From NCBI RefSeq assembly GCF_000686045.1, contig NZ_JMLV01000003.1:248001-312000 (forward strand): DNA of 64,000 nucleotides, written 5' to 3'. Both the position numbers and the translations under genes were made by a program. Within the stretch, counting starts at the first letter, position 1. Each line of letters begins with the position of its first letter. The stretch is from Fodinicurvata fenggangensis DSM 21160. GTDB taxonomy: Bacteria > Pseudomonadota > Alphaproteobacteria > Kiloniellales > DSM-21159. Under the pieces are notes generated by a model. It was not told where the DNA came from. It saw only the letters and a list, made by a program, of their open reading frames with translations, and did no database searches. This document shows positions 8,880-17,210 of this stretch, in pieces.

Positions 8880-9446
8880 ATGGTTTCTTCCGAGCTATCA
8901 CTTAAAACCCTGTCCAGGTTGGATAGCTGCCTTGTGGTGGTAGATGTCCAGGAACGTCTGGCCCCGGCCATAGCGCACAGTTCGGCCGTACAGGAGACAA
9001 TAAAGAAGTTGTTGCGCGCGGCGGGCGAACTGAGCGTGCCGTGCGTCTTTACCGAACAATACCCCAAGGGGCTCGGGCCGACACTGGAGCCGGTGCGCCA
9101 GTCTGCAACGGATGCGTCCGTGGTCAGCAAGATGACCTTCAGCGCGGCGCGTGAAACCGCATTTATGGAGCGACTTGAGGCTGTGCAACGCAGACAGTTG
9201 CTGATCTGCGGCATGGAGACGCATGTCTGCGTTCTGCAGACTGCATTGGACCTGAAAGCCCAGGGTTACGAAGTTTACTTGGCTGCCGATGCCTGTGGCT
9301 CACGCGATCCCATGCAAAAGGAACTCGGGCTGACACGAATGCGCCAGGAAGGCATACGGCTTGTAACCGCGGAAATGGTGCTGTTCGAGTGGCTCGAACG
9401 TGCCGGAACGGAAGACTTTCGCTCACTGCTCGAGATGATCAAATGA
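8880..9446 (+). CDS. Isochorismatase-like cysteine hydrolase
   Basis: This 188-residue protein has the isochorismatase-like hydrolase fold. The probable triad is Asp in VVVDVQERL (residue about 21), Lys in SVVSKMTF (about residue 84) and Cys in GMETHVCVLQTAL (about residue 118). It resembles the YcaC-type group of hydrolases rather than true isochorismatases or nicotinamidases, and the substrate is unknown. Its stop overlaps the start of the alpha/beta hydrolase gene by 4 bp (ATGA), so the two are translationally coupled and may act in one small catabolic step series. Confidence 0.85.
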   Translation: MVSSELSLKTLSRLDSCLVVVDVQERLAPAIAHSSAVQETIKKLLRAAGELSVPCVFTEQYPKGLGPTLEPVRQSATDASVVSKMTFSAARETAFMERLEAVQRRQLLICGMETHVCVLQTALDLKAQGYEVYLAADACGSRDPMQKELGLTRMRQEGIRLVTAEMVLFEWLERAGTEDFRSLLEMIK

Positions 9447-10150
9447 CAGATAGAACGCCACTTGCCCTGTTGCCTGGCTTGCTGCTGGACGCTGATCTCT
9501 GGCGTCACCAGTGTCAGGAGCTTGGTGATATTGCCGATATATCGGTGGCGGATTTCAGTAGCCAGAACAATGTTGCCGACATGGCCAAATCGGTCCTGGA
9601 GATGATGCCGCAGCGTTTCGCGCTCGCGGGACTGTCTATGGGGGGGTACGTCGCGCAGGAAGTGATGCGTCAGGCACCTGAGCGGGTTGAACGCCTGGCC
9701 CTCATGGATACGCGGGCCTGTCCCGACGAAGCCGAGGTTGTCTCGCGTCGCAAGGGCCTGATGGAACTGGCGCGCAAAGGTCGCTTCAAGGGTGTGACAC
9801 CACGACTTCTGCCCATGCTGATTCATGAAGATCGACTTGAGGACAAGGAACTCTGTGGCCGCATTCTGGCGATGGCCGAGAACATCGGGCGTGATGGATT
9901 CATTCGTCAGCAGCAGGCCATTCTGAATCGCCCAGATTTCCGCCCGGACCTGGCTCGCATTACTTGTCCGACATTGGTGCTTTGCGGGCGTGAAGACCAA
10001 CTAACACCGGTCGACGCGCATCGAGAGATGGCCGCCGGAATCGCCACTTCAAGATTGGTCGTCCTGAAGCACTGCGGCCATCTGCCTCCCATGGAAAAGC
10101 CCGAGGAGACTACGGCCGAACTGCGCCGTTGGCTGACGGAAGCTGACTGA
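9443..10150 (+). CDS. Alpha/beta-fold hydrolase
   Basis: This 235-residue alpha/beta hydrolase has nucleophile elbow GLSMGG around residue 64, an acid residue in LCGREDQLTP and a histidine in HCGHLPPMEKPEE near the C-terminus. A longer frame opens at 9389, but the ATG at 9443 is chosen. It overlaps the upstream stop as ATGA, and the protein then begins MTDRTPLALLPG with the usual first beta strand. The substrate is unknown. The overlapping isochorismatase-like gene suggests a shared pathway. Confidence 0.87.
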   Translation: MTDRTPLALLPGLLLDADLWRHQCQELGDIADISVADFSSQNNVADMAKSVLEMMPQRFALAGLSMGGYVAQEVMRQAPERVERLALMDTRACPDEAEVVSRRKGLMELARKGRFKGVTPRLLPMLIHEDRLEDKELCGRILAMAENIGRDGFIRQQQAILNRPDFRPDLARITCPTLVLCGREDQLTPVDAHREMAAGIATSRLVVLKHCGHLPPMEKPEETTAELRRWLTEAD

Positions 10151-10168
10151 CAGGCGCTGCAATAAACG

Positions 10169-10672
10169 CTACTGCAGCCGCATGGCCCCCGGATCCGGGC
10201 AGATGGCAAGTCTGGAGACGCGCTCGCGCGTCTCGTCGGTTGGGCAGTAAGGCAGGACAAGACCTTCACGCCGGAACCGACCGACAAGCTGTGCCGCTGG
10301 CATGCGGGCAATGCGAACCACGGCAGGCGGCACAAGGTGCGACAGCAGGTCTTCGAAGTAGTGCAGGCGCCCTGCCTGCAGGTTGGCCAGGGCGGAAAGC
10401 AGGATTCTTTCGTCGGCGCTCAGTTCCCGGCAGCTCGGGCGTCCAATTACGACGATTCCTGGAGCGGATGCAGCGATGGTCCGCATGAAACGCTCCAGGT
10501 CGCTGATGGCATCGGAAAGTCCTGCAACCTGTGCACCCTCCTCAAGCTTCAGGTGTCCTGTTCCGGAGTTCCGGCATTCTTCCACCCAGCCGCGGAGCAG
10601 CCAAATCAGGAATTGCCCTGCAAAAGGAAGGTCCAGAAGGGAAGGGGGATCTTCAGTGGATAACGTCATCAC
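10169..10672 (-). CDS. Conserved-looking hypothetical protein downstream of tonB
   Basis: I do not recognise this 167-residue protein. It has one hydrophobic stretch near the N-terminus (FAGQFLIWLLRGW, residues 18-30) that is probably an amphipathic or buried helix, and no signal peptide. The middle is alpha-helical (ELSADERILLSALANLQAGR). It follows tonB by 55 bp on the same strand, so it is probably the last gene of the exbB-exbD-exbD-tonB operon. It ends 19 bp from the convergent hydrolase gene. No function is proposed. Confidence 0.7.
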   Translation of the reverse strand: MMTLSTEDPPSLLDLPFAGQFLIWLLRGWVEECRNSGTGHLKLEEGAQVAGLSDAISDLERFMRTIAASAPGIVVIGRPSCRELSADERILLSALANLQAGRLHYFEDLLSHLVPPAVVRIARMPAAQLVGRFRREGLVLPYCPTDETRERVSRLAICPDPGAMRLQ

Positions 10673-10727
10673 TCTGGCCTCTGTTCAGGGCGTTATCGTT
10701 GCAAGGCAGCGATATCCATTTGGTGGG

Positions 10728-11810
10728 TCAACGCAGCTTGAAGCTAAGTGGCACACGGAATTCCAGGCGTGCCTGGCTGAGTTCATCCGGGGGGGGTGGC
10801 AAAGGCTGGGCGCGTTCGATCATAGCCTCGACTTCACGATCCAGAAGGCTGTGGCCGGCACTTTTCTCTATTGAATACTCCAGAACCTGCCCTGCGCGAT
10901 CGATTACGAAGCGCAGCACCGCTGTGCCTTCCTGGCGTCTTTGTCTCGCCGCACGCGGGTAGTCCTTGTGACGCTCAAGCCAGAGGCCCAGTTCACCGAG
11001 ATAGCGCTGTAGTGCGTCGGCCGTTTCGGCATCGCCCGTGCCGGGAGTTTCTGTCTGTCCGGCGGCGTTTGTTGCAGATGCACCGGCCCCACTGTTCCCC
11101 ATCGCCGCCTGTTCCTTTTCCTCGGAGCCTTCGCTGTCCCTGCGCGTCTGGGGTGTTGGTTCGGATTCCTGACGACTTGTTTCCTGCGGCTCATTCTGGG
11201 GTGGCTTGCGGGCCACTTGACGGTTTTGGGGCTTCCTTGGCGGTGCCTTATCCGGATGATGACGTGCTGTCAGCTTTTCGGGCTGCGCTTCCGTTTCCTG
11301 CTCGGAGGGGACAGCCTGAGCCGTCTGTGGTTCTGGTTCTTGTGCCTGACGGGTTTCCTGCTTTACAGCATCGGCCGTTTCACTTGCGTCTACAGCCTCA
11401 GCGACATCTCTGGTTTCTCTGACTTCTGCCTGAACTGCGGCCATAGGCTCTGTGGACGTGAGCTCCTTGGCTTCTTCCTGAGGCTGTACCTGTTGGAGGG
11501 CCTTTTCGGGAAGCGCGGAGGGCTGGATGTCCGCGGCCTTTTCCTCAACTTGGGTTTCTGCCGGAACGGCCTCGCTTGCCTCGACGGTATTCTCAGGTGT
11601 GACGGCGCTGTTTGTGGACTGGACCGCGGCTTCCTGGGCACTTTCCGCAGCGGTCTGCCCGTCCCCAGCAAGATCAAGCGAGATCCGAGTTCCACCACCA
11701 GCCAGACTGGTCTGCTTGTCCTTTTGCAGACCCGAGAGCAGGAGGAATGCCAGGTGAAGGACCAGGGCAAGGGCCAGCGCCAGGACCCAATGGCGTGGAG
11801 TTATCTGCAT
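10728..11810 (-). CDS. tonB: TonB-like energy transducer
   Basis: TonB spans the periplasm and passes energy from ExbB/ExbD to outer-membrane receptors. This 360-residue protein has one N-terminal membrane anchor (VLALALALVLHLAFLLL, residues 9-25). A long Glu/Gln/Pro-rich periplasmic spacer covers residues 40-255. The C-terminal TonB fold (YPRAARQRRQEGTAVLRF near residue 285) ends in FRVPLSFKLR. The spacer is richer in Glu and Gln than the classical Pro-Lys spacer. It overlaps the second exbD by one base and is the fourth gene of the operon. Confidence 0.92.
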   Translation of the reverse strand: MQITPRHWVLALALALVLHLAFLLLSGLQKDKQTSLAGGGTRISLDLAGDGQTAAESAQEAAVQSTNSAVTPENTVEASEAVPAETQVEEKAADIQPSALPEKALQQVQPQEEAKELTSTEPMAAVQAEVRETRDVAEAVDASETADAVKQETRQAQEPEPQTAQAVPSEQETEAQPEKLTARHHPDKAPPRKPQNRQVARKPPQNEPQETSRQESEPTPQTRRDSEGSEEKEQAAMGNSGAGASATNAAGQTETPGTGDAETADALQRYLGELGLWLERHKDYPRAARQRRQEGTAVLRFVIDRAGQVLEYSIEKSAGHSLLDREVEAMIERAQPLPPPPDELSQARLEFRVPLSFKLR

Positions 11811-12217
11811 CAGCGCCTGCTGTTCGTCAGAAGCGTGACCTGTTCAATCCCGGCCTGCCTCAAGCGGGTCATGACCTGGACCAGCCGGGCCGAATCAAGG
11901 CCACTGTCCGCTTTCACTTCCAGGTTGGTGGCAGTTTCCTGCGCGAGGTTGGCGGAGATCTCGTCTGCCAACTGGTCGAGGGTAACTTGCGTGTCGTCAA
12001 TCATCATGCGGCCGTCTTCTGCAACGGAAAGCGTGAGGGTCTGCTCCTCAGGCAAGCTATCGCTCAGGCTTTCGGGCGGTTCGACCGCCAGGGGATCGCT
12101 CGCCGAGAGCTGTCCGGCCAGCATGAAGAAGATCAGCAGCAGGAAAACGATGTTGATCAGCGGCAGGACGCCGGCCTCGCTGTCTATGTTGCGGGGCTTG
12201 GGGGAGGCAATACGCAT
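11810..12217 (-). CDS. exbD: ExbD/TolR-family protein lacking the membrane aspartate
   Basis: ExbD-type proteins form the proton channel with ExbB and couple it to TonB. This 135-residue copy has the single membrane helix at residues 17-37, but the conserved acidic residue is replaced. It reads PLINIVFLLLIFF, with Asn22 where ExbD and TolR have the essential Asp. The codon is AAC. The neighbouring ExbD copy retains the Asp. The periplasmic domain looks intact, and the gene overlaps tonB by one base. The simplest inference is a heteromeric ExbD pair with one protonatable subunit. Confidence 0.9.
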   Translation of the reverse strand: MRIASPKPRNIDSEAGVLPLINIVFLLLIFFMLAGQLSASDPLAVEPPESLSDSLPEEQTLTLSVAEDGRMMIDDTQVTLDQLADEISANLAQETATNLEVKADSGLDSARLVQVMTRLRQAGIEQVTLLTNSRR

Positions 12218-12222
12218 GGTCT

Positions 12223-12666
12223 TTATTGTTCCGACAAGGCGATGTTGCGACCGCCTGTTGCGGAAATCTCGTCCAGGACCCGTACGGTTTTCTGCAAGGG
12301 AACATCGTTCATGGGGCGTACCAGGATGCGCCGGTCGGGGTCCTGTTGCAACTGCGCGCTCAGGGCAGAACCAAGCTCTTCCACGGACATCCGGCGTCCC
12401 GACAGGTCCACCGAGCCGTCCGCATGCACACGCAGCAGCAGAGCGCCTTCCATACCACTGCTGGGGCCGCTCCGAATTGAGGGAGTGCCCAGGGAAATGC
12501 TGCGCCAGTCCATGAAACTGGAGGCCAGCATGAAGAAGACCAGGAGGATGAAGACGATGTCGATCAGAGGGGTCAGACGGACAAGGCGAACAGCGGACCT
12601 GCTCTCGACCTTACTCCGCAGGCTGAAGCCCTGACCGGGCGACATCGTGGAGCTGTCTGGGATCAT
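12223..12666 (-). CDS. exbD: ExbD-family proton-channel subunit (canonical Asp present)
   Basis: This is the canonical ExbD of the pair, with membrane helix LTPLIDIVFILLVFFMLASS and the Asp needed for proton movement. A periplasmic domain follows (RRILVRPMNDVPLQ). The frame is open to 12723, but the start ATG at 12666 (MIPDSS) or 12645 (MSPGQG) gives the normal short cytosolic tail. Both starts overlap the end of exbB. At about 147 residues the length is normal. The next gene, 5 bp on, is the Asn-substituted paralogue. Confidence 0.92.
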   Translation of the reverse strand: MIPDSSTMSPGQGFSLRSKVESRSAVRLVRLTPLIDIVFILLVFFMLASSFMDWRSISLGTPSIRSGPSSGMEGALLLRVHADGSVDLSGRRMSVEELGSALSAQLQQDPDRRILVRPMNDVPLQKTVRVLDEISATGGRNIALSEQ

Positions 12667-13411
12667 GGTTGCTTTCGGCTGAATAGAAAGGGCGCGTGAA
12701 CACGCGCGTGACGCTGCTTTCAATGATGTGCGTGCAGTGATCGACCCGGCGTTCGAACCAACTGAGCGCCAGGATTGCTGGGATGGCGACGGCCAGGCCC
12801 ACGGCCGTGGTCAACAGGGCCTCCCAGATGCCGCCGGAAAGCACGGAAGGGTTCACCTGGTTGCCGGCCAGTTCCAACTGCTGGAAGGCGGCAATCATGC
12901 CCAGCACCGTGCCGAAAAGGCCGAGCAGGGGGCTGAGACTGCCAATAACCTCCAGGATACGCAGGTGGGCGCGCAGGGCATTCAGTTTTTCTCCGGCGAT
13001 GCGCTCCACTTCCTCTCGAACGAGCTGCTGCGAGAGGTCGGCCCGGTTCATTCCACGAATTGCGGCTTGCAGGGGCGCTGCAGCCGGATGCCTGCTGCTG
13101 TCCAGTAAACGCATGGCTGCGGCCGTGTCACCCTTCAGGTACTGGCCAAGGGCCTCTTCCAAGGGACGTGTCTGAGCAAGGCGCAGCCGATTGAACTGAT
13201 AGAACTTCAGCAGGATGACACTGAGGGCAACGACCGAGAGCACGAGAAGCAGTGCGACAACAGGCCCGCCGGCACTCAGGATTTCACCAAGCTTGCTGAA
13301 GGAGGAAAGGAGGTCACTGCTTTCCTCAAGGCTTCCCTCGAGCAGGAGGCGTCCCGTTTCCGGGTCCGGCATCGGGAGCGTGTCTGTCTGAACGTAGGTA
13401 TCGCCGTCCAT
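12611..13411 (-). CDS. exbB: ExbB/TolQ/MotA-family proton channel protein
   Basis: ExbB forms the pentameric inner-membrane channel that powers TonB. The 266-residue protein has three predicted membrane segments: near residues 50-70, around 140-165 (GLFGTVLGMIAAFQ) and around 185-205 (TTAVGLAVAIPAILA). These carry the family glycine and threonine motifs. An N-terminal extension of about 45 residues precedes the first helix. The first gene of an exbB-exbD-exbD-tonB operon, it lies 90 bp downstream of a strong Fur-box match, which fits iron-responsive control. Confidence 0.92.
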   Translation of the reverse strand: MDGDTYVQTDTLPMPDPETGRLLLEGSLEESSDLLSSFSKLGEILSAGGPVVALLLVLSVVALSVILLKFYQFNRLRLAQTRPLEEALGQYLKGDTAAAMRLLDSSRHPAAAPLQAAIRGMNRADLSQQLVREEVERIAGEKLNALRAHLRILEVIGSLSPLLGLFGTVLGMIAAFQQLELAGNQVNPSVLSGGIWEALLTTAVGLAVAIPAILALSWFERRVDHCTHIIESSVTRVFTRPFYSAESNHDPRQLHDVARSGLQPAE

Positions 13412-13501
13412 TTGGAGAATCCTTCAAGGTCCTGGCGGAAAAGGCTACTTGAGTGCTGCTGCAGGACAGAGTCAGTAATAGAAATGAGACGCGTTTTCAA
13501 C

Positions 13502-13520
13502 GAGAATGAATGTCATTATT
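13502..13520 (-). promoter_or_regulatory. Fur-box match upstream of exbB
   Basis: The 19-bp stretch GAGAATGAATGTCATTATT matches 14 of 19 positions of the classical Fur box and has a perfect AATGA-N3-TCATT core at 13506-13518. It lies about 91 bp upstream of the exbB start in the region shared with the plus-strand mnmA gene. The neighbouring exb-tonB function makes iron control likely. Mur or another Fur-family member could be the actual binder. Confidence 0.7.
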
Positions 13521-13680
13521 TTTCTCGGTGTGGTTCGGGTTCATTCTGTTCCGAAGGGTGAGAAGATGGGAAAGGGCAAGTCGGTTCTGGTCAACAGACG
13601 CAAGCCTTGCACTGACGTCATCCCTGACGTGGCAACGCTGTTGTTGCACTCGTATCCCTGTCCTCTATATTCGCGTCATT

Positions 13681-14832
13681 ATGAATTCTCTGGGTTTCGA
13701 CAAGGCTCCGGGCGACACAAGGATCGTGGTCGCCATGTCCGGCGGTGTAGACAGTTCCGTAACCGCGGCGCTTCTGCACGAGGCCGGTTATGAGGTCATC
13801 GGCATCACGCTGCAGCTCTATGACCATGGCATGGCTGTGGAACGGAAGGGCGCCTGCTGTGCCGGACAGGACATCTATGACGCGCGGCAGGTCGCGGACA
13901 GCCTCGGGATTCCGCACTATGTGCTGGATTACGAAAGCCGCTTCCGCCAGTCGGTCATCGACGAGTTTGCCGACAGCTACCTGAACGGGGAAACACCCAT
14001 TCCCTGCGTGCGCTGTAACCAGACAGTGAAATTCCGTGATCTGCTTCAGACCGCCAGCGATCTGGGTGCAGATGCCTTGGCTACAGGCCACTACGTGCAG
14101 CGCAAGGAAGGCGAGAACGGGGCCGAGATGCACCGTGCCGTCGACCGCAGTCGGGACCAGAGCTATTTCCTCTTTGCCACCACGCAGGAGCAGCTTGAAT
14201 TCCTGCGTTTCCCCTTGGGCGATCTTCCGAAAAGCGAGACCCGCGCAATGGCCGAGCGTTTCTCGCTGCCGGTCGCGGAAAAGCCGGACAGCCAGGATAT
14301 CTGCTTCGTACCAAATGGCTCCTATGCCCGGGTGGTTGAGAAGCTGCGCCCCGGTTCGGTGGAATCGGGAGAGATCGTGGATCTGGATGGCCGTGTCCTT
14401 GGACAGCATAACGGCATTATTCACTATACCGTTGGGCAGCGGCGTGGCCTGGGGATAGGCGGCCTTGAGGGTCCGCTTTACGTCGTGCGCCTGGAGCCCG
14501 AAACCCATCGCGTCGTCGTGGGTCCGAAGGCTGCCCTGGCGCGCGACCTGGTACATGTGCGGGAGGCCAATTGGCTTAGCTCTGTACCGGTCGGCAATGA
14601 AGGCCTGGCCGTTGAAGTCAAGTTGCGTTCGGCTCAGGAAGCCGTGACGGGGCGTGTCCGTCAGGCAGGAACGGCCGACGATACGCGTTGCGAGGTCTGG
14701 CTCGACAGCCCGCAGTACGGTATTTCGCCCGGACAGGCGGCGGTTTTCTATCAGGGGGATCGAGTGCTAGGTGGCGGCTGGATCGATGCAGCCGAACTGC
14801 GCAACCTGGAAGCTGCACGGCAGGTCGCGTGA
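13681..14832 (+). CDS. mnmA: tRNA-specific 2-thiouridylase MnmA
   Basis: MnmA adds the 2-thio group to U34 of Lys, Glu and Gln tRNAs. The PP-loop ATP-binding motif is [10 protein letters not shown]. The catalytic cysteines lie in [10 protein letters not shown] and [10 protein letters not shown]. The frame is open upstream to 13510, but the ATG at 13681 (MNSLGFDK) gives a 383-residue protein of normal length beginning just before the PP-loop. The extra upstream residues look non-native. No clear ribosome binding site precedes it. It has no operon partner; the exb operon starts divergently. Confidence 0.95.
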   Translation: MNSLGFDKAPGDTRIVVAMSGGVDSSVTAALLHEAGYEVIGITLQLYDHGMAVERKGACCAGQDIYDARQVADSLGIPHYVLDYESRFRQSVIDEFADSYLNGETPIPCVRCNQTVKFRDLLQTASDLGADALATGHYVQRKEGENGAEMHRAVDRSRDQSYFLFATTQEQLEFLRFPLGDLPKSETRAMAERFSLPVAEKPDSQDICFVPNGSYARVVEKLRPGSVESGEIVDLDGRVLGQHNGIIHYTVGQRRGLGIGGLEGPLYVVRLEPETHRVVVGPKAALARDLVHVREANWLSSVPVGNEGLAVEVKLRSAQEAVTGRVRQAGTADDTRCEVWLDSPQYGISPGQAAVFYQGDRVLGGGWIDAAELRNLEAARQVA

Positions 14833-14911
14833 GCCCTACAAGAAGTTTGAGCTGGAGCGGATAGGCTGCGCCGCTTGACAGTGGCGGCAGTTCAAGATGA
14901 CTATTTATAAG

Positions 14912-14942
14912 AAACTGAAATATTTCAATTTTATTTCAGTTT
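14912..14942. promoter_or_regulatory. AT-rich inverted repeat upstream of the CYTH-CHAD gene
   Basis: AAACTGAAAT at 14912-14921 is perfectly repeated inverted as ATTTCAGTTT at 14933-14942, with an 11-nt spacer. It lies 80 bp past the mnmA stop and 43 bp before the CYTH-CHAD start. The AT-rich stem and absence of a clean T-tract make an operator more likely than a terminator. Confidence 0.45.
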
Positions 14943-14985
14943 TGTTGCGGCCTTCTGCTTTCTTGCCTGTTGGGAATTCCCGGCT

Positions 14986-16557
14986 ATGCCTCTGGAACGT
15001 GAACTCAAACTGCGTCTTGCGCCTGATGCCGTGGGACGGCTGAGGCAGCATCCTGCCATTCGTGAGAAGGTCCGCGGAACAGCGCTCAGCGAGCGCCTGG
15101 CCAACAGCTACTTCGACAGTCCGGAAGGTCGGTTAAGGGAACTGTCGGCTGGTCTGCGTATTCGACGCAGTGGCACAGAACGACGGCAGACACTCAAGAT
15201 CCTGAAGTCGGAATACGCGCGTCTTCTTGGCAGGAAGGGAAAGACCACGGACAAGGAGGGCGTCGGAACCCTGCACAGCTATCTGGAGTTCGAAGAACCG
15301 ATAGAAGGGGACGAGCCGAATCTTGAGTGTATAGACGATCGCGGATTGAGGAAGATTTTTGCTCGTGAAGGGCTCTTCGAGCGGTTGGAGCCGATCTTCA
15401 CGACCGATTTCCATCGCCATAGCCGGCTGTTGGTGGAGGGCGAAAGCGAGATCGAGCTTTCGCTGGACGAGGGCGAGATACGAGGCCCAGACCGGGTGGA
15501 ACCCCTGTGCGAGGCTGAGCTTGAACTCAAGTCAGGCCGTGTGTCGGACCTTCTGATATTGGCGCTTCAACTGTCCGAGATCGTACCTCTTGCCTTGGAA
15601 ACCCGTACCAAGGCTCATCGCGGATATGCCCTGGCCCATGCCGATACGCACTTGAAGCCCGATTGCGGCAGCAAACCCGCCCTGAAGAAGAAGGCCTCCG
15701 TGCGTGAGTCCTTCGAGCAGCTCGCAGGGGCGGGGATGTCCCATTTGCTGGGTAATGTGGCGGCCGTGGTGGTGGACGGCAATCCAACGGCCCTGCATCA
15801 GCTTCGTGTTTCCGTTCGACGCCTGCGTGCCCTCTTCAAGGTTCATGATTCCATACTGCCCACCGAGAGCTGTAGCTGGATTGCGAACGAATTGCGATGG
15901 TTCCAGAAAGAATTGGGGCCGGCGCGTGAGTGGGATGTCTTCATGGACGAGACACTGAGCCCGCTGCGGGCCAGGTTACCGCAGGAGGGTTCGGACGCGC
16001 TGGTCAGGCTTCGCAAGCAGGTACAGCGGCGCCGGAACAGAGCCTACAGCCGGGCCCAGGCCACTTTGCAGCAGGCGCGGTTCCTGAACATGGTCCTGCA
16101 ACTCCAGCTGCTTCTGGAAAGTGGAGACTGGGGTCATCGCGAGAGCGAGATGAAGGTCGGGGCGTTCAGCAGAAAGGTATTGGACAAGCGTCTCAAGAAA
16201 CTGCGTAAGCTTGCTCGAAATCATGCAGCCATGAAGGAGGCCGAACTTCACGAGATCCGCATTGCCGGTAAGAAGCTGCGCTATGCGATCGAGTTCTATC
16301 GTTCGCTGTACCCACGCAAGGAGGTCAAGGCCTATTCAGCTTGCCTTGTGGCCCTTCAGGACAGTCTTGGAACGCTTAACGATGCCGTGACGGGTCGGAG
16401 ACTTCTGGATGAACTGGCGTCAGGACATGATTTCTCCTATGCCCATGGTCTCGTGCAGGGCTGGCAGGCCGGACTTATTGAACGCGACCTGGAGAATTTC
16501 CAGAGAATCTGGCAGCAGCTGGAAAAGCAACCTCCCTTCTGGAAAAAGACCGACTAG
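14986..16557 (+). CDS. CYTH-CHAD domain protein (triphosphatase / polyphosphate-binding)
   Basis: The N-terminal CYTH domain (residues 1 to about 200) starts with the diagnostic ExExK pattern, ERELK at residues 4-8, of triphosphate-tunnel metalloenzymes that hydrolyse inorganic triphosphate. The C-terminal CHAD domain (about 230-510) is helical with conserved histidines and basic residues (ALHQLRVSVRRLRALFK; ELHEIRIAGKKLRYAIEF). CHAD domains bind polyphosphate. The 523-residue length fits the two-domain family. It is followed by a SixA-like phosphatase (convergent, 4-bp overlap of ends) and then ppk and ppx. Confidence 0.92.
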   Translation: MPLERELKLRLAPDAVGRLRQHPAIREKVRGTALSERLANSYFDSPEGRLRELSAGLRIRRSGTERRQTLKILKSEYARLLGRKGKTTDKEGVGTLHSYLEFEEPIEGDEPNLECIDDRGLRKIFAREGLFERLEPIFTTDFHRHSRLLVEGESEIELSLDEGEIRGPDRVEPLCEAELELKSGRVSDLLILALQLSEIVPLALETRTKAHRGYALAHADTHLKPDCGSKPALKKKASVRESFEQLAGAGMSHLLGNVAAVVVDGNPTALHQLRVSVRRLRALFKVHDSILPTESCSWIANELRWFQKELGPAREWDVFMDETLSPLRARLPQEGSDALVRLRKQVQRRRNRAYSRAQATLQQARFLNMVLQLQLLLESGDWGHRESEMKVGAFSRKVLDKRLKKLRKLARNHAAMKEAELHEIRIAGKKLRYAIEFYRSLYPRKEVKAYSACLVALQDSLGTLNDAVTGRRLLDELASGHDFSYAHGLVQGWQAGLIERDLENFQRIWQQLEKQPPFWKKTD

Positions 16558-17096
16558 GCCTGTATGTCGCGGGGCTTGAGGAACAGTTCCAGGTGGCCTG
16601 TTCCTTCCTGTAGCATGGACCATTGCTCCGTTGGAAAGCTCAGCAGGACAAAGGCGGCAGTCGGCAGCTTGCGAACCAGTTGGGTCATGTCATTCGGGTC
16701 TCGTGCCGTACCGATGAGTCTCAGGCAGAGTTCATGAAGTCCGGGATTGTGCCCTATGAGCATCAGCCGTTGCACCTGTGCCTCGGTCGTCTTGCAGAGC
16801 TTCAGCAATTCTTTGGCGGACGCCATGTAGAGGCTTCTGGTGGCCTGGAAAGGAACGGTCTTATCACCCAGCCATTCAGGAGCGAGCAGGGACCAGGTTT
16901 CGCGCGTGCGCTGGGCGTCGGAGCAAAGAACCAGGTCGGCCGCGAGGCCGCGCGCCTGCAGGGCACGGCCCATTGTGGGGGCGTCCCGGAGGCCACGCTT
17001 GGCCAGCGGTCGTTCGATGTCCGCCAGGTCGGGATTATCCCAACATGACTTGGCGTGCCGAAGAATGAGGAGCTGTTTCAAGGTGAAATCATTCAT
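16554..17096 (-). CDS. SixA-like histidine phosphatase
   Basis: This 180-residue histidine phosphatase has the RHG-type motif as LRHAKSCWDN near residue 12 and a second catalytic histidine in IGHNPGLHE near residue 115. SixA proteins dephosphorylate phosphohistidine, and relatives act on other phosphates. The frame opens at 17384, but the ATG at 17096 (MNDFTLKQ) places the beta strand and catalytic His at the normal distance. It is divergent from ppk, with 114 bp between the starts, and its 3' end overlaps the convergent CYTH-CHAD gene by 4 bp. Confidence 0.85.
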   Translation of the reverse strand: MNDFTLKQLLILRHAKSCWDNPDLADIERPLAKRGLRDAPTMGRALQARGLAADLVLCSDAQRTRETWSLLAPEWLGDKTVPFQATRSLYMASAKELLKLCKTTEAQVQRLMLIGHNPGLHELCLRLIGTARDPNDMTQLVRKLPTAAFVLLSFPTEQWSMLQEGTGHLELFLKPRDIQA

Positions 17097-17210
17097 CCGG
17101 AGCGTGGGCGAAGGTGTTCTATCTCTACGATCTGTTATCCTACTGTAGTCAAAGACTGCTATAAATCCGATATTGTGACTCTTCGAGACTGAGCTGAAAG
17201 CGAGACGGGC

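Noticed and set aside
14875-14909. TTGACA plus TTATAA promoter before the CYTH-CHAD gene
   Set aside because: The spacing is too long (more than 20 bp) for a standard sigma-70 promoter.
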